48,447 nucleotides of DNA from Ilumatobacteraceae bacterium. Lineage in GTDB: Bacteria; Actinomycetota; Acidimicrobiia; Acidimicrobiales; Ilumatobacteraceae. The position numbers were made by a program, and so were the translations under genes. Position 1 is the stretch's first letter. Each line of letters begins with the position of its first letter. The DNA is taken from assembly GCA_017853385.1 (NCBI GenBank), contig JAFMJR010000006.1:1-48447 (forward strand), read 5' to 3'. The notes beneath the pieces are model-generated. The model worked only from the letters and a program-made list of their open reading frames with translations, made no database searches and had not been told where the DNA came from. Of the stretch, positions 1 through 8,415 are shown one piece after another.

Positions 1-25
1 TTTTTGATCTGGGTGCGTATTCATA

Positions 26-63
26 CTTGACAGTGTCTAGAGCAAAAACTAGATAGTGTCAAG
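26..63 (+). promoter_or_regulatory. Imperfect inverted repeat (cttgacagtgtctag-N8-ctagatagtgtcaag), candidate TetR operator overlapping a putative promoter (TTGACA 27-32, TAGATA 50-55)
   Basis: 13 of 15 arm positions are complementary; it lies directly before the TetR ATG at 66; the -35/-10-like boxes are 17 nt apart. Confidence 0.6.
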
Positions 64-65
64 TT

Positions 66-644
66 ATGGCTCCGACCAAATCTGAAGCGTTGCGCAGGGT
101 TGTGCTTGACGCGGCATTGGCCATTTCTTCAAACACTGGTCCTGATGCATTGTCATTACGCGAAGTTGCCCGTGAAGCCGGCGTATCGCACCAAGCTCCG
201 TACCACCATTTTGGCGACAGAGCTGGAATTTTTGCTGCGATTGCCGAAGAAGGATTCAACAAACTCGCCAACTCTCTTGAACACAGTCAAGAATTCGGTG
301 CAATTTCAATGTGCGAGGCATATGTGCATTTTGCATTGCAAAACAAAGGCCACTTTCGAGTGATGTTTCGCAGCGACCTGTGTGATGTAGACAACTATCC
401 CGATGCATCTTTTCAAGCAAATCGAGCATTTGAAATTCTGCTCAGCGAAGCTAGGTCAATTCTTGGAGTCGATGCGACTGAAGATCGCGCAATACTTCAA
501 GCAACTTTCATGTGGTCCGTTGCTCATGGTCTTGCAACCCTGCTTCTTGATGGACCATTAGAAAACAAACTTGGCGCACAGGAAGATGTAGGGGCTTTCG
601 TACGTAACGTTACGCAAATCGCCATGACAAACGTTCATGCGTAA
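66..644 (+). CDS. TetR/AcrR family transcriptional regulator
   Basis: N-terminal HTH typical of TetR (ALSLREVAREAGVSHQAPYHHFGDRAGIFAAIAEEGF). Confidence 0.9.
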   Translation: MAPTKSEALRRVVLDAALAISSNTGPDALSLREVAREAGVSHQAPYHHFGDRAGIFAAIAEEGFNKLANSLEHSQEFGAISMCEAYVHFALQNKGHFRVMFRSDLCDVDNYPDASFQANRAFEILLSEARSILGVDATEDRAILQATFMWSVAHGLATLLLDGPLENKLGAQEDVGAFVRNVTQIAMTNVHA

Positions 645-685
645 GCCGAAACCCTCCGCGCCTGTATGTTCCCTAAAGTGAAGTA

Positions 686-1726
686 ATGGGTTTTTTGAAA
701 AAATATATTCGATTGCTCGCTTTGATCTCGCTTGTTGCAGCATGTGCTCAATCTCAGACAGTTGAATCAAATGAATCAAAGGCTGTTGACTGTTCAGGCG
801 GCATTGCAATTGAAGGCACCCTGAACATTGCGACAACAGTTGCTCCAATCACCAGCATCGTTGCCAACATTGCAGGTGATTCAGGAGCATCAATAACGGG
901 AATAGTGCCCGAAGGAACCAACTCACACACGTTTGAACCAAAACCCAGCGATGCAGCAACTCTGGAAAATGCAGATGTGATTTTCATCAATGGTCTAGTT
1001 CTTGAAGAACCAACGAAAGAACTTGCACTTGCCAATCTGAAAGACGGCGCCATTATTTGCGAACTTGGTTCTGAAATACTTCCCGAGTCTGAATACATCT
1101 TTGACTTTTCATTTCCTCGTGAAGGTGGCAAACCAAACCCGCACCTATGGACTAACCCGCCGATGGCAAAGCAATACGCACAAGTAGTCCGCGATGTTCT
1201 TTCACGTCTTGACCCAACTCATGCAGATCTCTACTCACAAAACTTTGACGCGTTCGCCACAAAAGTTGATGCACTTGACGCGGCAATGGCTGAGGCAACA
1301 GCAACAATTCCCGTAAATCAGCGCAAGCTGCTCACCTACCACGATGCATATGCGTACTTTTCAGTTCACTACGGCTACGAAGTGATCGGTGCAATTCAGC
1401 CTTCTTCATTTGATGAGCCAACACCGAAAGAAATTGCGGACTTGATTACCCAAGTAAAGGAATCGGGTGTTACAGCAGTATTTGGCAGCGAAGTGTTTCC
1501 TTCTCCTGTGCTCGAGCAGATTGGCGCAGAAACTGGAGTTCGCTACGTTGACGTTCTTCGAGATGACGACCTGATTGGCGAACCTGGCAATGCTGAGCAT
1601 TCGTGGCTTGGGTTGATGCGCTTTAACTACGTCACCATGGTTGAAGCCCTTGGTGGCGATTCCACTGCTCTAAAAAACCTTGACGTCAGTGATGCTGCGC
1701 CAGATAATGCCACCTACCCTCAATAA
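686..1726 (+). CDS. Metal ABC transporter substrate-binding lipoprotein (ZnuA/MntC/TroA-like, cluster A-I)
   Basis: Signal/lipobox-like N-terminus (LVAACAQ), GTNSHTFEPKPSD, NPHLWTNPPMA, LLTYHDAYAYFSVHYGYEVIG; followed by ABC ATPase and permease genes. Confidence 0.88.
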   Translation: MGFLKKYIRLLALISLVAACAQSQTVESNESKAVDCSGGIAIEGTLNIATTVAPITSIVANIAGDSGASITGIVPEGTNSHTFEPKPSDAATLENADVIFINGLVLEEPTKELALANLKDGAIICELGSEILPESEYIFDFSFPREGGKPNPHLWTNPPMAKQYAQVVRDVLSRLDPTHADLYSQNFDAFATKVDALDAAMAEATATIPVNQRKLLTYHDAYAYFSVHYGYEVIGAIQPSSFDEPTPKEIADLITQVKESGVTAVFGSEVFPSPVLEQIGAETGVRYVDVLRDDDLIGEPGNAEHSWLGLMRFNYVTMVEALGGDSTALKNLDVSDAAPDNATYPQ

Positions 1727-1732
1727 CAGAAC

Positions 1733-2503
1733 ATGAGCACTCTCCCGCTAATCAATTGCGAACATGTTTCGTGCACCTACGGCAACGCCGCTGTTCTTGA
1801 TGACGTATATATGAAGATCAATCGCGGAGAATTTGTGGGAGTTGTTGGCCCTTCTGGTTCGGGCAAGACCACACTGCTCAAAGCCATTCTGGGCACGCAC
1901 CCGGTAGCGCACGGGTCAATCACCACACAGCCCAAGCTCACACTTGGCTACGTGCCCCAGGTTGAGACTGTTGATTGGTACTTCCCCGTAACCGTTGAGG
2001 AAGTCATCGTGATGACACGTTCCCGAACAACGTGGTGGCCACGAATTTCAAAGAGTGAGCGCGCTGCAGTTGGCGAGGTTCTAGAGCGTTTAGGAATTGG
2101 CGATGTTGCCCACCGACATATTCGTGAACTCTCTGGAGGGCAGCAACAACGCGTATTTCTTGCTCGAGCAATGTTTCGTGATCCTGACATTTTAATTATG
2201 GATGAGCCAACATCGGGCGTAGACGTGCGCACACGTCACGAGGTGTTGCACTTGCTTGCCGACCTTCACGCTGAAGGCATGACCATTTTGCTCACCACCC
2301 ATGACCTGAACGGTCTTGCCGCCCACCTGCCCCGATTGGTGTGTTTAAACAAACGAGTGATTGCCGATGGGAATCCGCGTGAAGTTCTCACACCTTCAGT
2401 TTTGGAAGCCACCTATGGCGCACCGATGGAAGTACTTGAACACGGCGGCATGCCCTTAATAATTGATCACGGCAGAGTGCAAATGCGAGGAGAAGGAAAA
2501 TGA
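1733..2503 (+). CDS. Metal ABC transporter ATP-binding protein
   Basis: Walker A GPSGSGKTT, signature LSGGQQQR, Walker B ILIMDEPTSGVD. Confidence 0.93.
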   Translation: MSTLPLINCEHVSCTYGNAAVLDDVYMKINRGEFVGVVGPSGSGKTTLLKAILGTHPVAHGSITTQPKLTLGYVPQVETVDWYFPVTVEEVIVMTRSRTTWWPRISKSERAAVGEVLERLGIGDVAHRHIRELSGGQQQRVFLARAMFRDPDILIMDEPTSGVDVRTRHEVLHLLADLHAEGMTILLTTHDLNGLAAHLPRLVCLNKRVIADGNPREVLTPSVLEATYGAPMEVLEHGGMPLIIDHGRVQMRGEGK

Positions 2504-3351
2504 TTCTCTCCTTCGACCTGTTTGAGCCGTACGGTTTTCAGTTTTTCCAACACGGTCTCGTTGTCGCCACTATCGCCGGGGCGTTGTGCGGACTACTTGG
2601 AGTGTTCGTCGTTTTACGTGGAATGAGTTACATCGGGCACGGACTTTCACATGCCGTGTTTGGTGGTGCTGCAGCCAGCGCAGTAATCGGCATCAATTTT
2701 TTCATTGGTGCCGGTATTTGGGGAATCGTTTCTGGAGTATTGATTGCTCGCGTTGCACGCAGACGTGTGCTTGGTGCAGACGCAGCGATCGGTGTAGTTA
2801 CCACTGCTTCATTTGCGCTCGGCCTTGCGCTCATGAATCGCTATGGCCAAGCCTCAAAAAGCATTGAGGCAGTGCTGTTTGGCAGCGTGCTCGGAGTAAA
2901 GCTCGTCGACATTGTTGCTGTCTCCATCGTTGCGCTTTTCGCTCTTTCGGTCATTGTGTTGTGGTACCGCAAGCTGCTGTTTTCAACCTTTGATCCCGAC
3001 GTTGCCCAGGTTTCTGGCGTAAAGGTATCTCTTGTTGAAATGGTGCTGCTGTCGCTACTTTCGCTCACCATCTTGGTCACCATGCGCGTCATCGGAACCT
3101 TGCTCATTTCAGCATTGCTCGTCATTCCAGCCGCAGCAGCACGAATGACCACCAATAGTTTTTCGAAGTTGCTGTGGATTTCTCCCGTAATCGGTGCAAC
3201 AACCTGCTTTGTCGGCATGAATCTCAGTTACCACTTAGATACTTCGGCAAGTGCAACCATTATTTTGCTTGATGCACTCGTTTTTATTGCTGTGTACGCC
3301 ATTGCTGGAACACGAAACCGAATGAAAATGGCATCTCTCGGCCACGTATAA
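2500..3351 (+). CDS. Metal ABC transporter permease (ZnuB/TroC family)
   Basis: Polytopic membrane protein with family features (LRGMSYIGHGLSHAVFGG, DPDVAQVSGV); 4-nt ATGA overlap with the ATPase gene. Confidence 0.9.
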   Translation: MILSFDLFEPYGFQFFQHGLVVATIAGALCGLLGVFVVLRGMSYIGHGLSHAVFGGAAASAVIGINFFIGAGIWGIVSGVLIARVARRRVLGADAAIGVVTTASFALGLALMNRYGQASKSIEAVLFGSVLGVKLVDIVAVSIVALFALSVIVLWYRKLLFSTFDPDVAQVSGVKVSLVEMVLLSLLSLTILVTMRVIGTLLISALLVIPAAAARMTTNSFSKLLWISPVIGATTCFVGMNLSYHLDTSASATIILLDALVFIAVYAIAGTRNRMKMASLGHV

Positions 3352-3368
3352 ACATTTAAATTGAAGAT

Positions 3369-4475
3369 GTGAAACGAACTGGGTTACTTGCGTGCTTCAT
3401 AGCGTTATCTGCATGCGGCACAAGTGAAAACGTTCTTCCCAACACAACTATTAATGAAGATGTTTCAATCAGCATGGCATTTGTCGGTGACGTGCTTGCT
3501 CACAGCCCAATAGTCACTCAGGCTCAACGCAATGCGTTGAAAACAGGAGCAAGCGAATATGACTTCTCACCCATGTTTGCTGATATCAAGCCACTCATTG
3601 CTTCGGCTGATCTTGCTATCTGTCATTTAGAGACTCCAATTGCGCCGCCTGGTGAACCGTTGTCAACATTTCCCAAGTTTGGTGTTCCCCCCGAGATCAC
3701 GAATGCATTGGCCGACACAGGATTTGATCGATGCAGCACTGCAAGCAACCACACATACGACAGAGGCGTAGCGGGAATTGACACGACTGTGAATGCACTT
3801 GAAGCAAACGGCATCAAACAGTCAGGAATGGCACGAACCCCTAATGAAATAGAACCATCAGTATTTGAAATTCATGGCATGTCCATTAGCCATCTCAGTT
3901 ACACATTTAGCTACAACGGTCTCTCGCTTCCTGATGACCAACAATGGCGATCAGCGCTAATTGATACCGAACGCATTCTTCGTGATGCAAAGACCGCACG
4001 AAAACGTGGTGCTGAAGTCGTCATTGTCAGCATGCACTGGGGAAATGAAATGTCACATCAGTTGAATTCACAGCAAATATCAGTTGCTGATGCTCTCACT
4101 AAATCGGGCGACATTGATTTGATCATTGGACATCATGCCCACGTTGTGCAACCCATTGAACAAGTGAACGGCGTATGGGTGATTTACGGAATGGGCAATG
4201 TTCTTTCCAACCTGCCTACCGATGAACGGTGGCCTGCGAGCAGCCAAGATGCAGGTGTGTTTACCACCACCCTGCATCGGGATTCCGATGGAACCATTTC
4301 TTTTGATGCTCCTGTCGTGCACCCAACCTGGGTTGACAAAGAACATGGCTGGATAATTCGTGACATTGCAAAGTCGCTCGCAGATGCAACTCAAATGAAA
4401 ATTAATACGCAAGAACTCGAGTTGTCACTAGGGAGGACAACTCGAGTTCTTGGCGACTTCATCACAAAACAGTGA
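3369..4475 (+). CDS. CapA family protein (metallophosphatase-like, poly-gamma-glutamate synthesis-type)
   Basis: AFVGDVLAHSP, ADLAICHLETPIAP, SNHTYDRG, VVIVSMHWGNE, DLIIGHHAHVVQP motifs; lipoprotein-like N-terminus (ALSACGT). Confidence 0.88.
   Translation: MKRTGLLACFIALSACGTSENVLPNTTINEDVSISMAFVGDVLAHSPIVTQAQRNALKTGASEYDFSPMFADIKPLIASADLAICHLETPIAPPGEPLSTFPKFGVPPEITNALADTGFDRCSTASNHTYDRGVAGIDTTVNALEANGIKQSGMARTPNEIEPSVFEIHGMSISHLSYTFSYNGLSLPDDQQWRSALIDTERILRDAKTARKRGAEVVIVSMHWGNEMSHQLNSQQISVADALTKSGDIDLIIGHHAHVVQPIEQVNGVWVIYGMGNVLSNLPTDERWPASSQDAGVFTTTLHRDSDGTISFDAPVVHPTWVDKEHGWIIRDIAKSLADATQMKINTQELELSLGRTTRVLGDFITKQ
4410..4452. repeat. Perfect 17-bp inverted repeat with 9-nt loop inside the 3' end of the capA-like CDS
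   Basis: caagaactcgagttgtc (4410-4426) / gacaactcgagttcttg (4436-4452); each arm contains the palindrome AACTCGAGTT. Confidence 0.9.
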
Positions 4476-4488
4476 GTGATTTCACCGC

Positions 4489-5865
4489 TTATTTGTGTGA
4501 GCCTTGAAATTCTGGGTACGCAAGTACGCCCATCTCTGGCAAATCGAGACCAGCAATTTCGTCCTCTGCCTTTGAACGAATACCGCCCTTGGTGAACTTG
4601 TTTTGAATGTTGAAGAACGCGTACGACATTGCGCCACACACCACCACGATGGTGACTGCACCTAGTGCTTGCGCACCTAGTTGACCCCAGTCGCCTTTGA
4701 TGATGCCCTTTACGCCTTCACTCGTCGAACCATTCCAACCAGCACCGTATGTTCCATTGGCAAACACACCAACGCTGAGTAGACCAAACAAACCACCCAC
4801 TCCGTGGACAGAAATTGCTCCAACTGGATCATCGATGCCGCGGCGCTCAAAGAAATACACCGCTTCAATAATGAGTACTGCTGCGATGGAACCGATTACT
4901 GCCGATGCCCACGGGTCAATGAATGCGCACGGCGCAGTAATTGCAACAAGTCCGGCAAGCATTCCATTCACCATCATTCCTGGGTCTGGCTTTCCCGTTT
5001 TACGAGTGATGTACAACATTGCGACTACCGAACCAAAGGCTCCTGCAATTGCAGTATTTGTTGCGGCTACAGCAAACTGCACGTCGGTCGCAGCAAATGT
5101 GCTTGCTGCATTAAACCCGAACCAACCGAACAACAAGATGAAAGTTCCAAGCATTGCCATTGGTACGTGATGCCCAGCAATTGTTCGTGGCTTACCATCG
5201 GCACCATATTTGCCGATGCGCGGTCCAAGCACGATTGCTCCAGTAAATGCAGCAACACCACCCACTGCGTGCACAACACCAGAGCCGGCGAAGTCAACAT
5301 AACCGGCACCAAGCGACATTGAGCTCCAGGTCTTTGCTAACCAACCGCCACCCCATGTCCATGCAGCAATCACTGGGTAGTAAATCGCGCCGCAGAAAAA
5401 GCCCCAACCCACGAAGCTGCTCCACTTCCAACGTTCTGCCATCGAACCGGTTGGAATCGTCGCAACCGTGTCCATAAACGCAACCATGTACAAAAAGAAT
5501 CCAACTGCCGCTGGCGTTATTGCATCTCCAGTGAGAGCCCAACCGCCTTTCCAGAAAAAGATCCAATCACCGCTACCAAGAAGAGCGCTTCCCACTGGCG
5601 CATCCATCCCAAATGCTGAATAACTAAATCCACCAAATGAAAACGAAAATCCAACGAGATAAAAACCGATGAACCCCAAACCAAAAATGGCAAAGTTGGT
5701 GCTCACCACGTGTGCAGCATTTTTAGCTTGAGTGAATCCTGTTTCAACAAGTGCAAAACCAGCCTGCATAAACACCACCAATGCGGCACCAATCACAATC
5801 CATAACAGACTGACTTGTTGGCCCAGCACGGTTACCGGATCGGCAACGTCGGCAAGAAATTTCAT
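4489..5865 (-). CDS. amt: Ammonium transporter (Amt family)
   Basis: Typical Amt sequence (FALVETGFTQAKNAAHV, AWTWGGGWLAK, DFAGSGVVHAVGG, SVHGVGGLFGLL); start placed at MKFLADV (5865), preceded by an AAGGAG-like RBS. Confidence 0.95.
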   Translation of the reverse strand: MKFLADVADPVTVLGQQVSLLWIVIGAALVVFMQAGFALVETGFTQAKNAAHVVSTNFAIFGLGFIGFYLVGFSFSFGGFSYSAFGMDAPVGSALLGSGDWIFFWKGGWALTGDAITPAAVGFFLYMVAFMDTVATIPTGSMAERWKWSSFVGWGFFCGAIYYPVIAAWTWGGGWLAKTWSSMSLGAGYVDFAGSGVVHAVGGVAAFTGAIVLGPRIGKYGADGKPRTIAGHHVPMAMLGTFILLFGWFGFNAASTFAATDVQFAVAATNTAIAGAFGSVVAMLYITRKTGKPDPGMMVNGMLAGLVAITAPCAFIDPWASAVIGSIAAVLIIEAVYFFERRGIDDPVGAISVHGVGGLFGLLSVGVFANGTYGAGWNGSTSEGVKGIIKGDWGQLGAQALGAVTIVVVCGAMSYAFFNIQNKFTKGGIRSKAEDEIAGLDLPEMGVLAYPEFQGSHK

Positions 5866-6010
5866 ATCGCGCTCCTTAGAAAATGGTTGAAAGACATTTG
5901 ATGACTGAAATGTCAGGGGCGACGCTGCAACCAGACGTGGCAAAAACTAAACCACTCATGTTTCGGCATTGTCTACGAATTGTTTCGTAAGCGTTATTCT
6001 TTGACCCGTT

Positions 6011-6499
6011 ATGGCCACAAAACGCGCTCAGGCGAAACACCCAGTTAACAAACTGGAGTTACCTCCTCTTGTGGCCGAGCGAATTTCATGCTCATTGTCA
6101 AAATGGGTGGGCGAAATTGGCAAATGCCATTGGTGCAACGAAGTCATCACTGGCAAGCGCCGGCGCACCTGGTGTTCAGATGCTTGTGGCCGTGCCTGGC
6201 AACGTGAACACATTTGGAGATTTGCTCGATCTGCCGCAAAACGACGGGCGAAATATCGGTGTACAAAACCTGGCTGTACTGCAGAGCGACGAGATTGCGA
6301 AGTGAACCACATTCGCGCATTAAATGGTCTTGGCTATGGCCCTGGATGTCACCACCATTCCAAACCAGATGCCAACGGTGAAGGCGGACTTGAAGTGTTG
6401 TGTCGGGCGCACCATGCAGAAATTACTGCTGCGCAAGCAACAGCCAGAGCGGCTGCACGTCGCGAAGCAAAGGAAGCATCAAAAGAAACTACGCTCTGA
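6011..6499 (+). CDS. HNH endonuclease domain protein with N-terminal Cys-pair zinc-binding motif
   Basis: CHWCNE-x-WCSDAC plus CEVNHIRALNG...LEVLCRAHHAEIT HNH signature. Confidence 0.72.
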   Translation: MATKRAQAKHPVNKLELPPLVAERISCSLSKWVGEIGKCHWCNEVITGKRRRTWCSDACGRAWQREHIWRFARSAAKRRAKYRCTKPGCTAERRDCEVNHIRALNGLGYGPGCHHHSKPDANGEGGLEVLCRAHHAEITAAQATARAAARREAKEASKETTL

Positions 6500-6502
6500 C
6501 GA

Positions 6503-6979
6503 ATGGCGTTTCGTGATGGCGACGGTTGGGTGATGTGCTCATGTGGGCATCGCCATTGGGGGCTTCACGGTGCTGCGGGACTACTACTTGTCCGTCGCGA
6601 TTTAGACGAACCTCGTGTGCTGTTGCAGTTACGCGCGGCGTGGACTCATGGTGGAGGCACTTGGGCGTTGCCAGGTGGCGCGCTCGATAGTCACGAAGAT
6701 TCAGTGAGTGCCGCTGCTCGCGAAGCAGAAGAAGAGGCAGGAATTAGTGCTGCCGATATTTCGGTGCGCGACGTATTTAGCGACGACCACGGCCCTTGGC
6801 GATACGACACAGTTATTGCTCATACCTCGACCGATGCAGGAGCTCATGCAGCCAATGCCGAGTCTGAAGACCTTCGTTGGGTACTCATTGACGAGGTCGC
6901 TGATTACCAATTGCACAAAGGTCTCGAGGCAGCCTGGCCGGCACTTCGACTGCGAGTACTTGCCACGTTGACTGCCTAG
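6503..6979 (+). CDS. NUDIX hydrolase
   Basis: NUDIX box GGALDSHEDSVSAAAREAEEEAGI; N-terminal CSCGHRHWGLHGAAGLLL motif. Confidence 0.9.
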   Translation: MAFRDGDGWVMCSCGHRHWGLHGAAGLLLVRRDLDEPRVLLQLRAAWTHGGGTWALPGGALDSHEDSVSAAAREAEEEAGISAADISVRDVFSDDHGPWRYDTVIAHTSTDAGAHAANAESEDLRWVLIDEVADYQLHKGLEAAWPALRLRVLATLTA

Positions 6980-7032
6980 GTCATTCGCCCCTTACTTATT
7001 TCACCCTCGGGCCACTCGTTAGGCTCTGATAT

Positions 7033-8382
7033 ATGACAATCGATCCAACCACCACACCTGGCTTTATCAACGACCGTAAGCACGTCTTCCATTCGTGGTC
7101 GGCGCAGGGAACGCTCAATCCTGTTGAGATCGTGAGTGGTAAGGGTTCGTATTTCACTGATGCTTCTGGCAAAAAGTATCTCGACTTTTCAAGCCAACTC
7201 GTCAACCTAAATCTTGGTCATCAACACCCAAAACTAATTGCAGCAATCCAAGAACAGGCTGCACGTCTGTGCACCATTGCCCCAGCTTTCGCTAACGATG
7301 CACGCAGCGAAGCAGCTCGATTGATTTCAGAACTCGCACCTGGCGATTTGAACATGGTGTTCTTCACCAACGGTGGTGCCGAAGCTGCAGAAAACGCAGT
7401 GCGCATGAGCAAGTTGCACACTGGTCGTCACAAGATTTTGACGATGTACCGTTCGTACCACGGCTCAACTGCCGGAGCGATTGCGCTCACCGGTGACCCA
7501 CGTCGTTGGCCAAATGAGACCGGTGCGTCTGGTGCAGTGAAGTTCTGGGGACCTTACGCATATCGCTCGGCTTTCCACTCGTCAAACGAAGCAGAAGAAT
7601 GCCAACGCGCATTGCAGCACCTTGAAGATGTGTTGATGGTTGAAGGACCACATACCGTTGCCATGATCGGACTTGAAACTGTTGTTGGAACGAACGGAAT
7701 TTTGGTTCCACCTGCCGGATATTTGCAAGGTGTTCGCGATCTATGCGATCGCTACGGCATTGTCATGATGTGCGACGAAGTAATGGCCGGTTTCGGTCGT
7801 TGCGGAGAATGGTTTGCGGTAAACAAGTGGGGCGTAACTCCAGACTTGATTTGCTTCGCAAAGGGTGTGAACTCCGGATATGTTCCATTGGGCGGCGTAA
7901 TCATCAGCCAGAAAATTGCTGACACATTTAAAGATCGCGTGTATCCAGGTGGTCTCACCTACAGCGGCCACCCACTTGCGTGTGCTGCAGCAGTTGCATC
8001 AATCAACATTTTCAAAGAAGAAAAGACAGTTGAAAACGCACGCATGCTTGGCGAAACCGTAATTGGTCCAGAACTTGAAAAACTGAAGGCGAAGCATCCA
8101 TCAGTTGGAGATGTTCGAGGCATCGGTGTGTTCTGGGCGATTGAGCTTGTTCGCAACCGCGAAACACGCAAGCCACTCGTACCGTTTAATGCCGCTGGAG
8201 CAGACGCAAAGCCAATGCTCGATTTCGCTGCAGAGTGTAAGAAGCGTGGCCTATGGCCATTTACTCACTTCAACCGCACCCACGTTGTTCCTCCTTGCAA
8301 CGCTTCGCCTGACGAAGTGCGTGAAGGTATTGCAATCATTGACGAAGCGTTGACGATTGCAGACTCGTTCTACGAAGGCTGA
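7033..8382 (+). CDS. Class III PLP-dependent aminotransferase
   Basis: FFTNGGAEAAENAVRMSK, CDEVMAGFGRCGEWFA, ICFAKGVNSGYVPLGG (PLP lysine), TYSGHPLACAAA. Confidence 0.92.
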   Translation: MTIDPTTTPGFINDRKHVFHSWSAQGTLNPVEIVSGKGSYFTDASGKKYLDFSSQLVNLNLGHQHPKLIAAIQEQAARLCTIAPAFANDARSEAARLISELAPGDLNMVFFTNGGAEAAENAVRMSKLHTGRHKILTMYRSYHGSTAGAIALTGDPRRWPNETGASGAVKFWGPYAYRSAFHSSNEAEECQRALQHLEDVLMVEGPHTVAMIGLETVVGTNGILVPPAGYLQGVRDLCDRYGIVMMCDEVMAGFGRCGEWFAVNKWGVTPDLICFAKGVNSGYVPLGGVIISQKIADTFKDRVYPGGLTYSGHPLACAAAVASINIFKEEKTVENARMLGETVIGPELEKLKAKHPSVGDVRGIGVFWAIELVRNRETRKPLVPFNAAGADAKPMLDFAAECKKRGLWPFTHFNRTHVVPPCNASPDEVREGIAIIDEALTIADSFYEG

Positions 8383-8388
8383 TCTAAC

Positions 8389-8415
8389 TCGGGTTACAGC
8401 TTTGCTGTAACCCGA
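8389..8415. terminator. Hairpin between convergent genes, overlapping the stop codon of the asparaginase gene
   Basis: tcgggttacagc (8389-8400)-ttt-gctgtaacccga (8404-8415), perfect 12-bp stem. Confidence 0.65.

Noticed and set aside
4697-5170. 157-aa plus-strand ORF antisense to amt
   Set aside because: Lies wholly inside the confident amt gene; composition (Pro/Thr/Ser/Ala-rich) is typical of a shadow ORF; no recognisable motif.
6011-6499. HNH gene as evidence of a homing element or prophage
   Set aside because: No integrase, transposase, repeats or phage structural genes nearby; surrounding genes are ordinary chromosomal functions.
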